Positions 24,346 to 36,066 of a stretch of DNA of 64,000 nucleotides are shown here, one piece after another; positions within the stretch are counted from its first letter, which is position 1; every line of letters starts with the position of its first letter. A program made the translations under genes and the position numbers. This DNA is from Coniella vitis. Its lineage: Eukaryota > Ascomycota > Sordariomycetes > Diaporthales > Schizoparmaceae. The notes below the pieces were generated by a model. It saw only the letters and a program-made list of their open reading frames with translations, searched no databases and had not been told where the DNA came from. The DNA lies in contig WUJK01000008.1 in the NCBI GenBank assembly GCA_011317545.1, forward strand, positions 2,108,001 to 2,172,000, given 5' to 3'.

Positions 24346-24860
24346 GGTGCGTACACACGTGCTTCAACAAGAGCCAGCGCGATGGGACGGGTTTTCTGCT
24401 CTCGAAACGTTAGAACTTGGCTCATTTGATCATGTCATGTCGTGAAAGAGCATGTATTCTGTGTGACCAACACAATTGTCGCGTTGACAAAAGTGACGTC
24501 GCGTGGTTTCGTTGTTTGGTTGATTGTAAGAGGAGCAAAATTTCAACGGCCAGCAACGGTCTAGGAATTAGGTACAGTTACTGGATGCTGGGCGGCGCAC
24601 AGGCATGTGACGCCACTGTCAAGGGTGCCGTGCGCGGCGGGAACTCACCGAGCGTGCTAATAAGAGGCCCGATATCCGCTACTAACATGAAATTGAGTGC
24701 CTTGTAAGCGCACCTGGTTTCCATTGAGGCTTCGATTTTGGTACTATTCCTTTTCCTCGATTGTCAGGATTAATCCCTTAGGAGATACTTGCATTTCAAT
24801 AATTGAGAATACTGCCAACAAAATATCTCCAATAAAATTCAGTTGAAGTCTGGCGCTATC
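24346..24860. promoter_or_regulatory. SWC2 promoter and 3' region of the neurochondrin-family gene
   Basis: 515 bp between two minus-strand genes. No gene or RNA is recognised. Confidence 0.5.
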
Positions 24861-26927
24861 TTAGACTCCCAATGGTCTCAAAGTATTTTCAACATCATCG
24901 AGTGACTCAGTGAGTACTTCATCACCGTGTATGCTGTCTCTCATCTGCTCTACAATGCCCAGTATAGCGCTGACCGAATACTGATATCGCCTCTGCATCC
25001 CAGAGTACGTGTTGGACAAGAGCGCAGTGACAAGCTGTAGCACAGCAATTTGGAACTCAAGCACAGTCGGTGTCTGCTCCGTCTCAGGCACATCCCAACC
25101 TGCGACGGTTGTCACAATGTTCATCCACGCCTCCCTACTACCAGATTCTTCGCGCTCAACAAGCGATAGCAGGACGCGCACAATCTCAATACCCCTGGCT
25201 GCATCGCTCATTCGCCCCTGTGGCGATGGGGATGGCGATGATGTCGCTTGCAGTATGGACAGCATGTCCTCGGTAAGGGTTTCCCAGCCTCCATTCTCGA
25301 GCAGCGCGTTCACGCCCTCTTCCACCGTCACGATGCCCTCCAAAGCAACGAGCACAGGCATTCTGAAGTCTAGCCGGTCAGAAGCAGACGACTTGTATAG
25401 ATCGGTAAACATGTCACTCAGCCCAGCAGCCTCTTGGCGCAGCATATCGTTATCATCCTCGCGGAGCCATATTGCTAGGGTTCTGATTGCAGCGAGAATC
25501 AGCGGGTCTGCTTCTGCGCGCTCCGTAATCGAGTCCCATGCGAGGGTGTAATGGGCTCCCGTGGAGCTTTTGGCCGTTCCAATCCGGGCGTCTGGGTGAA
25601 GGCCCATGGCGCCTGCGACAGAGGCATCCCACCGATCGCGGAGATACTCGATGCTCAGTGATAGGGTTTCCGAGATGGATTTGCGCAGCTTCAACAGCAG
25701 GTCAGGGGCCATGATGAGTGCTGAGAGCGGTCCGTCTGCGTCTTCGTCTTCTAGGACTTTGACCAGGTGTCCGATGAAGGCGGAGATGATGTCAAAGGCG
25801 GAAGCCAGTCGTCTTGCATTGTCCTCGTAGTGGGAACTATTGAGTTGCTCGAGTAGAGTGGGAAAAGACGACCGAAGGTCGATCAAGACCAGGTTAATCA
25901 GTAAGTAGGAAAAGGGCTTATCTGACTTTGTGACATCGGAGAACAAGAGGTTGGAGGCTTCTGTTGGAACACTTTGTAGTAAAGATGCTGTGAGGTTTGT
26001 ATAGGCAACCCGACCTGCCGGAGTAGGCTTGCTTGTCACCAAATTTCGGACGAAGGTTGTTATGGCTTCTATCCATGATGGATGACTCGGTATAATCTGT
26101 GGTTTGTTTTTGTCAGCGCCGCTGCCAACTCTACGGAATCCTTTCAAATCTGGGTCGGCGACAAACCTCTGGATCCAGTCTGCGCAACAGCCGGTCAACG
26201 AAGTTTAACAGCGTCACAGCATCTGTGCCCTTGAAGGACACAGCCAATGCCTTGATAGTAGAGTCTATCCTGGAGGAGAGAGAAGAAGTCTCCTTGACTG
26301 AAATGGCAGATTGTGTGAAGGCGTGGATGAAGAGATCAAGCACCAAAGGCTGTGTTGGAGCAATCTCAATGAGGCAGCTGAAATCATCGACTGCCAGGAA
26401 CTTTCTTACACCTTGCGGGCTGTTCACCAGCGTCAACAGAGTCTGGAGTATTAATTCTGTTGTCTCGCTCGAGCTGCGACCATACGTTAGCTATTGTTGT
26501 ATTCGGATTGTTGCCATAGTCCCCCTACATACCTAGGTAGAATCACAGAAACCAGAGGCGGTATTCGATCGACCAGGCTTGCCTCTTCCTTGACGGGCTG
26601 TGGGAGCAACGCAGAGAAAGTATGGAGGACAGCAACCGCAATGTCGACCATATCACTCGCATCTCGTTTGTTGGACGGAGACGAGCCGTAACCGCTTCGC
26701 AGGAGACGATCCAAGAACTTGGGCGACACGCTCTGCCACAAGGCTGTGATGGCGGCTTCATCTTCTCGAAGCTGTTGTGAGTTGTCGAGGACAGTCTTGA
26801 GCAGTGCAAGGCCAACGAACCTTGACGTATCGTTCTTCGTTTTCAGGAGACCCTGTATCTTCTGGACAGTGGCTGCATCGTCCTGGTTTTGCTGTGCGCC
26901 TTGTTGCTGAGTATTGTCGCTATTCAT
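24861..26927 (-). CDS. Neurochondrin-family HEAT-like protein
   Basis: Three exons join in phase: 26927-26533, 26473-26167 and 26096-24861, giving 645 residues. The start MNSDNTQQQGAQQNQDD is followed by IQGLLKTKNDTSRFVGLALLKTVLD and FLDRLLRSG, which match the opening of the neurochondrin family (armadillo/HEAT-type helical repeats). The rest is helical repeat sequence with no catalytic motif. In animals neurochondrin is linked to neurite outgrowth; the fungal members have no well-established function that I know of. The second intron (26166-26097, GTTTGT...CCACAG) overlaps a stretch open in another frame, so an automatic model could misplace that junction; my join reads LLRRLDPE-IIPSHPSW. 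It is divergently paired with the CLC gene 495 bp away. Confidence 0.75.
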
Positions 26928-27422
26928 TGCGGTATCAGTGCTTGGTTATGGTGCTGCCATTTCCTCTGCGGGCGGCCGTTGTGAATGGTCATAGTAAGTA
27001 CTTTAAGTTGTAGACAAGGCTTTCCGCTGCCGACTTGAGACAGTGCTATCGCCTGGTGCCTAGCAGCTCTTGTAAGCCCTCAGGGCCCTGTAGAGGTACG
27101 TTGAGGCTAAGGCCCATCAGTGGGGCCGTTACAGGGAGTTAGCTCAGTGTATCAGGCCCCACGCGTGCCGAAAGACAGTCTGCAGATCGCCGACGTATGC
27201 ACTTGCATGCTAGGGACTCGTGCCGAAATCGACAATCACTCATCCAGGCACACCAGGGCAACCCGTTCTTTGCTCGCGAGCTGGCTTCTTCGACCCCGTA
27301 CACCGGTTGCTCGTCCCGTCCCCGCAGCGCCAGTCCGGGAGAGCTGGTACTTTTGCGCCAGGAGCAGAGACATGGCTGGGCGCATATAGGAACCACACCT
27401 ACCCAATGCGCCGTCTTCGACA
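26928..27422. promoter_or_regulatory. Divergent promoter: neurochondrin-family gene / CLC gene
   Basis: 495 bp separate the two divergent start codons, so both promoters must lie here. Open frames inside it overlap on both strands and are not credible genes. No specific operator was identified. Confidence 0.6.
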
Positions 27423-30398
27423 ATGAACAACCACAGCCTCGACAGGTCGGAGGCATCGTCATCCTCCTACTCGCCTTTGGGTGAACCACGTGGCGTCAAT
27501 CGCGACGAGAGCGACCTCAGCCGACCTCTCACCGACGACGGTGATCTCTTGGACGAGGATACGCTCCACGAAGGCCTCGACGCCCCCATCTCCTTCAAGC
27601 GCAAGCAAAAGCGAACCCTTTTCGACTACGTACCACCCAGCAGACTATTCCAGACCCTTACAGGTTCCGGTCCGAGTTCAAGTGCAGGGAACAGACCACA
27701 AATATACAGCACCATCCAGCAAGACGATGGACACAACTCTGAAGACAATATAGGCGGCTCGCCGTTGCGAAGACGCGCGGGCGCAAACGGCAACGCGTCG
27801 GCCAAAGATGGAGGGCCTTTGGACTGGTACGTCGAAGGACCCGGCAGAAGAGTCGGATACGAAGATCTTACGGCTATCGACTGGATCTTCGAATACACAA
27901 AGGAAAGAACGCGCCTTCGCGTACTTCGCAGCAGCGCCAAAGGGCTCGTGGGAAAGTTGCAGCTGGCACTCGACACTGCGCAGGAATGGATGATCTTGGT
28001 CATGACTGGCATTCTCGTCGGAACACTGGCCGCTCTCATGGACATCACTACGGCATGGCTTGCTGACCTCAAGTTCGGCTATTGTACCAACAAAGATGGC
28101 GGCAGCTTCTATCTGAATAAGTCCTTCTGCTGTCTGGGTTATGACGAAGGCGCGCAATGCTTGGGCTGGCGCTCGTGGCCCAAAGTGTTGCACATATCGT
28201 CTACAGCAGGTGCTTTCATCATGGAGTATTTCCTCTTCATCATGTTCACGGTAGGATTAGCCTCAATCTCTCGCCATGGCTCTGTCAACACTGACATGTT
28301 TTGCCAGATCTTTTTTGCATTTTGCGCAAGCGTGCTGGTAGAGGAATATGCCGTCTACGCGAAGCACAGCGGCATCCCGGAGATCAAGACCGTGCTGGGC
28401 GGCTTTATTATCAAAAGGTTTCTCGGTGTATGGACCTTGGTCACCAAGTCTCTTGGATTGGTATGCTGCTGTGCCATCATTCCTCGGATGAAAACAAGGC
28501 TGACCCGACGAATCTAGTGTCTGGCGGTAGCCTCGAGTATGTGGCTCGGAAAAGAAGGGCCTCTCGTCCACGTAGCTTGCTGCTGTGCCAATCTATTCAT
28601 CAAGTTCTTTCCCATCATAAATGAAAACGAAGGTATGTTGGGCCTAAATCAAGCCAAGCACGTACTGTTACTGATCTGATTCCAGCACGAAAGAGAGAAG
28701 TTTTATCTGCGGCTGCCGCGTCAGGCATTTCTGTAGCCTTTGGCTCCCCTATTGGCGGGGTGTTGTTCAGTCTTGAAGTGAGTGTCTCATATTTTCTCCC
28801 TTGAAACGCTTTCTCTGATGCTGGGAACAGCAAATATCCTACTATTTCCCCGATAAAACCATGTGGAAGAGCTTCGTCTGTGCCAGTGTTGCTGCCGTTA
28901 TATTGAAAGCACTCGACCCATTTCGCACAGGCGAGACTGCACTCTACCACGTCAAGTATGATACAGAATGGCATGCCTTTGAATTCGGTCCATTTGTCGT
29001 CATGGGTATCATTGGGGTAGGTTGCAAACATAAGTCGTTGACCTTGGTCCCATCGGCCGTTGCTAACAAACCGCGCAGGGTATTTATGGCGGGCTGTTTA
29101 TCAGAATGAACATGAAACTGGCCCAATGGAAGAGATCATCCAGCTTCGTACCCGGCCCCGTCACGCAGGTTGTGATTGTCGCCATCCTCACGGCCCTCGT
29201 CAACTATCCCAACCTATATATGCGTGCTCAAAACTCAGAGCTTGTGTCGAACCTCTTTGCACAGTGTTCCATGATAGGAGAAGACCAATTCGGCCTCTGC
29301 AAAACCGGCGCTGCCTCATCAAGCACCATCGTGCTGCTCCTCTTAGCCGCCGTCCTCGGCTCTGTTCTCGCCAACCTCACCTTTGGCCTGCAGATCCCCG
29401 CAGGTATCATCCTCCCCTCCATGGCCATCGGCGCCCTCTCCGGCCGGGCAGTCGGCATCATCATGGAAATATGGGTTTCCAACCACCCCAAATTCTACCC
29501 CTTTGCCCACCAATGCGCGCCCGACGTTCCCTGCATCAACCCAGGCACCTATGCCATCATCGGCGCAGCCGCTGCCCTCGCAGGCGTAACCCGCATGACC
29601 GTCTCCATCGTCGTCATCATGTTTGAGCTCACCGGCGCGCTCACCTACGTGCTCCCCATCATGATCGCCGTCATGATTTCCAAATGGACTGGCGATGCCA
29701 TCTCGCGCCGCGGAATCTACGAGTCCTGGATCCACCTCAACGAATACCCCTTTCTCGACAACACAGACGACAATCTCATGACCATCCCAGACATACCCTC
29801 GGCGCAAATCATGACCCGCATCGAGGACCTTGTCGTGCTCACCGCAGCAGGCCACACGATTGCCTCCCTGCGCGCCATCCTCGACGCACATACGTACCGC
29901 GGCTTCCCCGTCATCAGTGACCCGCGCGAGGCTGTCCTGCTGGGCTACATTTCGCGCGCAGAACTAAGCTATAACCTCTACACGGCGGCAAAGACCCTCC
30001 CGCCCGAGACGGAAGCCTTCTTTTCGCACCAGCCGCTTGCGGATCCCCGCACGACGCTGGACCTCCGGCCGTGGATGGATCAGACGCCCATTACGCTGCC
30101 GTCCATGTCGAGTTTGCATCTTGCCGTGACGTATTTTCAGAAGTTGGGGCTGCGCTATGTGCTGTTTAGTGATAGAGGGGCCTTGCAGGGTCTGTTGACC
30201 AAGAAAGATGTCTGGTATGTTCTTAACGGTGCTGAGGAAACGAGGCGTACGGCTGGTACGCCGGGCAGCTTTGGTGTTGAGACTGGAATTACAAGAGAGG
30301 ATGGGGAAGGGGAGCAGAGGGGCCTGCTGAGTGATAGGCATCGTATCATGCTTGACGACGAGCCAAGTCCGAACGTGGAGGTGGCATCTATTCTGTAG
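27423..30398 (+). CDS. CLC-family chloride channel/transporter (Gef1-like)
   Basis: Six exons join in phase: 27423-28250, 28308-28460, 28518-28632, 28686-28777, 28831-29016 and 29079-30398, giving 897 residues. An N-terminal cytosolic region of about 190 residues precedes the CLC membrane core. Filter motifs are HSGIPEIK, GKEGPLVHVA (gating Glu present) and GVLFSLEQISYYFP; later come GLQIPAGIILPSMAIGAL and AGVTRMTVSIVVIMFELTG. Two C-terminal CBS domains follow (from about IMTRIEDLVVL and from about ITLPSMSSLHLAVTYF to KKDVWYVL). Yeast Gef1 works in Golgi/endosomal membranes in chloride and copper handling; a similar place is inferred here. The residue after SLE is Gln where exchanger-type relatives have the proton Glu. 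Intron 1 (57 nt) has no stop and preserves frame if retained. Confidence 0.94.
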
Positions 30399-30728
30399 GT
30401 AGGCTAGAGACGGAGCAAAGTAGAAGGAATAGAAGCTAATGAGTTAACGGTATCATGCCCAATTTTGATCCACCCCCTTTATAGCGCGCTTATGTGTTCT
30501 TGGGATCAGTCATCATAAGACTCTTCTTGCCGGGATTGATTATATGTGAAAAGTGTATCTCTACAGTAATCCATACGACCAAACAGCCAAACAATTGGTT
30601 TTCTTTTCCATATGTAGAGACTCCCTGTAGGAACCGAAGTGCCATATTGATCAACCCTTCATGTTCGTGACTTTACTCTTTTGCACATTGCTTCCAAAAA
30701 AGACAAAAGACCGACTATATAAATTACC
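30399..30728. other. Convergent intergenic region between the CLC gene and the DNA ligase I gene
   Basis: 330 bp between two stop codons holding both 3' UTRs. AT-rich; no gene or clear hairpin terminator is seen. Confidence 0.5.
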
Positions 30729-33706
30729 TCAGTATTCGAAGTCATCATCCACCGCCGGTCCCTTACTCTTCGTAACGCTCTCCTGCTTGCGATACATCTC
30801 TGCCACTTGCCGACTACTCGTCGCTTCATCAGGCTTCTTGTCATCGCGGACCTTGATGAACCGCGGGAAGCGCAAACTGATACCCTTCTCACCTGTCGGA
30901 TCGATACCTTCCTTTTGTCCAGCCTTGTACCTGGGGCTGAGCGTCAGATCTGCAGTGCGAACCTCCCAGACATAGCGAGGCTCGAACCAGACATCCGGCT
31001 GGTGCTGTCCACCGGAGGAGTGCGAGTAAAATGGCTTTGCTCGGTCAATCACAATCTGACTGAGCGCCTTGTGAAATTCCTCCAGCACAGCCTCAGAAAA
31101 GCCCGTGCCAATGTTGCAGACGGTCTCATACGTGTCGGACGAGGGGTTGTAGCAGGCCAGCAAAAAGGCACCGTAGACAGATGTACGCTTGCCCTTGCCA
31201 TAGTATGCTCCCAATACCACCAGGTCGAGAGAGTCGCCGACGCCAGAAAGATAGTCTTTTTTGATCTATTCGCAGGTTGGTCAGCATATTTTGAGTCGCA
31301 ATTGTTCTTATCACAACATGGTCTTCTTACCTTGAGCCAGTTTTGACTGCGGTTGCTGGGCTCATATTTACTCTCGGGACCGTCCAACATCTTGACCATG
31401 AGACCCTCACATGATGCTTTGACACTCTCGTCCAAGAAAACCTGGATTTCGTCCAGCTCCTGGCCATTCATGTGTGTTGCAAAGGCAAATTCACCCTCGA
31501 CAGGGACGAAAGCTTCCTTGAGAAGTTCGCGGCGCTCTCTTAATGTCTTTTTGACAATTGGCTCGCCATTGAGATATAACAAATCAAAAGCAAACACGCA
31601 GACCTTGATCTTGATATCCTCAACCTTGACGTCCTTTTTCTTGCGAGTCATTAGCTGTTGGAATGGGAGGACCTTCTTCTCTACCATGTCCCATGCCACA
31701 GTCTCGCAGTCGAGGACGAAGCTCTTGGTGCCCTTTTTGACCCATGTATGCAGTTTCGCAAGAACGTCGGGGTACTTTTGGGACAAATCCTCCGAGTTCC
31801 GTGAGAAGATGGACGCTACACCGTCCGCAACCGCCTTCGTTGCGCTTGCCGTGGCGTCGTTGAGTTCTTGCTTTGCAGTCTTGGCGACGTAATGTATTTG
31901 CGCACGTTCACCGTCATACTTATATTCGCAGGTAAATGTTCGGCCTTCGAACCGGTCGAGGACCTCGGTGATGGCTTTGGTCGGTTTTGCCAACATTGGT
32001 TTCAGAGGCAGGCCTGGCTGCAGCTTGCAGCTTTCGCGCAGATTCAGGATCCCCGACTTCAACATTGCAGGAATAATCACATTGTAGCTGGGCAGCTCGC
32101 TGAAGACAGTTTTCAAAGTAGCTTCGGCTTGCTCCATTTCGGTAGTGCTGGGTACTGTGCCCTTGAGTGCAGCCTCGTGAGTGATGACAGCATGAGCAAG
32201 AGATACAATTAGCGTCTTTTCAGCGAGGCCTAGCCGAAGTTTGCCTTCCAGGAAACGGACGATAAATTTGGTCTCGCTGGGGCCGCCTTTGTCTTGGGTT
32301 ATATCGACCTTGCCGGTCGCATTGGCATCCGCTGCAGACAGAAGCTTCTTGATGCCGTCGACCTTTTTACCGATGGCGCCACTTCCGCTTGTCGTGGCAA
32401 TGCCCATCAGCCCTGCATGTACGCCACGGACAGTCAATGGTTTTGGTTTGAACATGGTTGGCTGCTTGGATCGCGACTTGACGGCTACCAGTCCGAGGTC
32501 ACCAATTTCTTTTTGGTCGTTCTTGATAATTTGCGGGCTACGTCCAGTCGTCTCTCCAATAGCCTTCATGATTGAGGATTCACCAATGCCCAGCTCGATG
32601 CCTGCATAGTCCGGTGCGAGCTTGTTGCTCATTAACAATACTGTTGGGACCATGTCCTCGGGTGTGAGCCGCAGAACTTGTCGTAGAAATAGGGAGCAAT
32701 GTGCCTGGATCTCCAGTCGCTTGGTTGTGAGTTCGATTAGGGAAAAGGTCTTGCATAGTGCCGCATATGGCACGGGTTCGTTTGGCTGCCAATCAGGATA
32801 GGGATCCTTGGTATGACCGGTCAATTTCTTCTGGACCGTTTTGCGAACCTTCGCCGCGACCTCAGGCTTTTCTTCCTCACTTGCCTCGGCCTCCCGGTTT
32901 GTTTCCGAGTCAGATCCTGTGACAGCCTGTCCATCTTCATCCTCAACCTTCGGACTTGCTTTCTTTTTCGATGCTGGCGCTGCTGCTGCCTTCTTTGTTG
33001 GGCGTACTGTCGCCTTAGTCTCCTTTGGACTTGGTGCTGCTGGTGGTGCATCTTCCATGGACTCGTCGTCGTCTTCCTCTTCAATTACTCTGCGGCCCTT
33101 GCGTGGCCGTTTAGAGACCGGCGCATCATCGTCACCGTCGACATCTCCCGCCTCTTCTTCTGTCTTGGACTTACTAGCGTTCGCCTTTTCCGGTACTTTG
33201 GATGCTTTCGAAGGTCGCCCACGCTTCTTGGTCTCTGCACGACTCGACTGTCAGCCAGGGAGAACAAAATTTCTTCTCGCCGATACTGTGTAATCAAGTG
33301 TTCTAGAACACAGGCGCCTCTCACCTTTTATCGGCCCCGAATTCTCTTTGGCGCTCGCATCACTTGCACTTCTGGGACTGGAAGGCGCCGCCTTGTCGTT
33401 ATTATCCTCTTCTCCCGCAGACGCCTCATTCTCCACCACCTTAAACTTGGCTTTGCTCGTCGTCGCTTTCGTCGAAAAGGACAGCTTTGTTTGCTGCGTA
33501 GGTCCAGCTTTCAAGGCGCTGTCAGGCTTTCCGAAGAATTTGCTATATAACCCGGCTCACAATGTTTAGTCAACCACTTTGAGATCCAATTTCATGTAGA
33601 AGTCATAGCAACATCCAAACGCAATCGACAGGCTTATTCGCATAATGAAATGCAGATTGATTTGTAACGGTCTGACGTACCCCAGAGTTGCTTGCTTAGG
33701 CGGCAT
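30729..33706 (-). CDS. CDC9: ATP-dependent DNA ligase I (Cdc9 family)
   Basis: Four exons join in phase: 33706-33681 (26 nt), 33542-33325, 33234-31331 and 31265-30729, giving 894 residues. It seals Okazaki-fragment nicks and finishes excision repair. After splicing, residues 5-12 read QATLGKFF, a canonical PCNA-interacting motif (Q-x-x-L-x-x-F-F) typical of ligase I N-termini. A disordered basic/acidic region to about residue 215 holds likely nuclear-localisation runs (SKRPRKGRR). The DNA-binding domain follows, then the nucleotidyltransferase domain with EYKYDGERAQIH (adenylated Lys about 520), FVLDCETVAWD, EGLMVK and NWLK-IKKDYL across the last junction, and an OB-fold with PRFIKVRDDKKPDEATSS. 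Without the 138-nt first intron the protein would lose its PCNA motif. The ATG at 33706 is in frame with the motif. Confidence 0.96.
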
Positions 33707-34536
33707 GATGAGCAGCCGAAGCGCCGGCGTGAGGGTGCACGAGGCGAGCCGGAGGAGGTGTTTCGAAGCCACAATGGGGAAAATGACCCTCGATGGGGAA
33801 GAGGGGAATCGCAAGAAAAACCGAAGTAAATATTGAGGGAAAGCGAGGTTATAAATACTCCATACCCCGGTCGGTTGAGGTTCGCATATGCTGGGCAATC
33901 ACGAGGCGGGTTGTTTAGGCAGGCTCTAGGCAGAAGGCAGGTGCCGTTGGGTGATGAATTGGAGCAACGCAGCAGTGACGCGACTTTTTAGTGGTGACGC
34001 GCCGGACAAGAGCCGCTGAGTTAGAACGCCAAGTCCCTACGCGTCGCACGTGGACTGGCCCCATTTACAGGGAGTCTTTACACCAATTGAGCGATCGTTT
34101 GTCAGACCATGTTTCTTTCTTTCTTCATTTTTGGGCTTTTCTCCTGCATCAATTCTTTCTATTCTAACAATGCATCTACTGCACACATGGCGAGTAATGC
34201 ATCTTGTACAGCGCATACATCAAGTGCTGAGTATTGACCGTGCATGGGGGGAATCCCACCTGCAAGGCAGCAACGGGTCTAGTTCGTATCTGGAAAGCAA
34301 TTTGCTAGTCGGCGGCCATTTGATACTCCGACTTCCAACAACAGACGAGTCACTCAAGAAAGGCTCTCAACAGATGTATTGGGAATTAATCTCCATTGTC
34401 CTTGGTATTTCTATGTTGCATGCGGCTCCACTCCTAGTCCAATCTACTACATTTTCGCTCGAGTCGGTGTTATACACGCACCATGCCGAGTTGGCCTAGT
34501 GCAGTATTCATTCCCCTTATCAATCTCCCCATTACT
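33707..34536. promoter_or_regulatory. DNA ligase I promoter and PDA1 3' region
   Basis: 830 bp with no supported gene. A 149-codon plus-strand frame (34050-34499) lacks domain features. The segment near 34085-34100 resembles a tRNA D-arm on the minus strand but has no matching T-arm, so no tRNA is called. Confidence 0.5.
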
Positions 34537-36066
34537 TTACGAAGAAGCAAAGTAGAAGTTGTCGTCAGGCGTACGTCCCCGGATGAAGGGGGGCTCGCTA
34601 CCGCGGACGTAAATGTCCTCGTAAAGGATCTGGGGGGTGGCTTCGGGATGAGGCATCTCCTCGGCAGCGGCAACCTCCTCGCTAACATACTTGCGGGCGT
34701 CCTTGTCAATAGCCTTGAGCTCCTCCTCGGTGGCAACGGACCAGTCCAGAATGTTTTGCTTCAGGCCCTGGATGGGATCGTTGGTGCTACGCATGCGCTG
34801 GATCTCCTCGCGGGTACGGTAGGTGGTACCAGGGTCGGACATGGAGTGACCACCATACCGGTAAGTGACGTACTCAAGAACAAGAGGTCCGTTGTCGGCG
34901 TCAGTCCATTGCTTGCCGTACTTGACGGCGGCCTTGACAGCCAAGCAGTCCATGCCATTGACCTTCAGACCGGGAATGTACTGGCCACGCTTGTAGTAGT
35001 CCGTCAGGGCCGAGGAACGAGCGGCCGAGGTACCCATACCGTACTTGTTGTCTGCAAATGATTGTTAGACGACATGCTTTGCCAGTGATAAGAACCTTTG
35101 TGTAATCAAAAAAATATAACATACTCTCACAACCGAAAAGGGCAGGCAGCTTCCACAGCTTGGCCATGTTGAAAGCCTCGAAAACCTGACCCTGGTTGCT
35201 GGCACCGTCACCGTACAGAACAATGGAGCTGTTCTTGCGGCCATTGTACTTGTGGGCGAAAGCCAAACCAGCACCAACAGGAACCTGGGCACCGACGATA
35301 CCGTTGCCACCATAGAAGTTCTTGGTGAACATGTGCATAGAACCTCCCTTTCCGTAAGCGATACCCTGGCGTCTGCCGAGGAGCTCGCCAATGATAGACC
35401 GGACGGACGCGCCGCGCATCAGGGCGAAACCGTGGCAACGGTAGGACGTGATGACATCGTCGTCCTTAGTGATGGCATGCTCGATACCGACAGCGACAGC
35501 CTCCTGACCCACGGAAAGATGGCAGAAACCACGGATCTTCTTCTCCTTGTACAATCGATCGGCAGCCATCTCCATCTGTCTGTTATTCTCCTGATATTAG
35601 AGCTCATTTCAACGCACCAAAGCTTTCGAATTCTCGAGAGAAGGGGGCGCATACCGGATGGCCACCATGTCGTAGTACATCTGCTTCAGCTCCTTCTTGG
35701 TCACCTCAAGGGTGTATGGAGGGGGGTCCAGCTCGTAGGTCTCGAAGCTCTCATCATTGAGGTTGACGGTGAAGGGCTCGTCGTCGGACTGTTCATAGCT
35801 CTGTTAGCTCTGATCGCTCCTTGATCAACCCAAGGATCGTGTATCTAAGCATGGCCAAACAGTCGAGGGCGCCAATCATCTAGATAAGGGGCAGCAAGAC
35901 GGCAAGCAGCAGGCAGCGGCAGGTGGCTCACCTTGGGAACTGCACTCTTGTCGACGTGCGACGAAGCGGCATCGGTAGTGACGCTTCGCCTGGCAGCCGC
36001 CAGAGAGAGGGAAGGCCTGGAAGTGCGCAGAGGCACAGCCGCTTGTCGAAGTGCCCGGGAGAACAT
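34537..36066 (-). CDS. PDA1: Pyruvate dehydrogenase E1 component, alpha subunit, mitochondrial
   Basis: Four exons join in phase: 36066-35932, 35788-35655, 35579-35125 and 35051-34537, giving 412 residues. With the beta subunit it forms thiamine-diphosphate-dependent E1 of the mitochondrial pyruvate dehydrogenase complex. The N-terminus MFSRALRQAAVPLRTSRPS is rich in Arg/Ser/Ala without acid, a typical matrix-targeting signal. The thiamine-diphosphate motif starts at GDGASNQGQ (about 203-211) and ends at the NN (about 232-233) of CENNKYGMGT, which spans the last junction. The phosphorylation loop RYGGHSMSDPGTTYRTR is intact (Ser about 311 and 313), so control by PDH kinase and phosphatase is likely. 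I chose ATG 36066 because upstream in-frame codons carry no ATG and the targeting peptide starts there. Confidence 0.97.

Noticed and set aside
32813..33550. 245-codon plus-strand frame opposite the DNA ligase I gene
   Set aside because: Antisense to the Lys/Glu-rich N-terminal region; the apparent Phe/Cys/Leu richness is a mirror of Lys/Glu codons.
34065..34110. tRNA-like minus-strand segment (GCTCAATTGGT)
   Set aside because: The D-arm-like string lacks the partner stem, a T-arm GGTTCGA and a closing acceptor stem.
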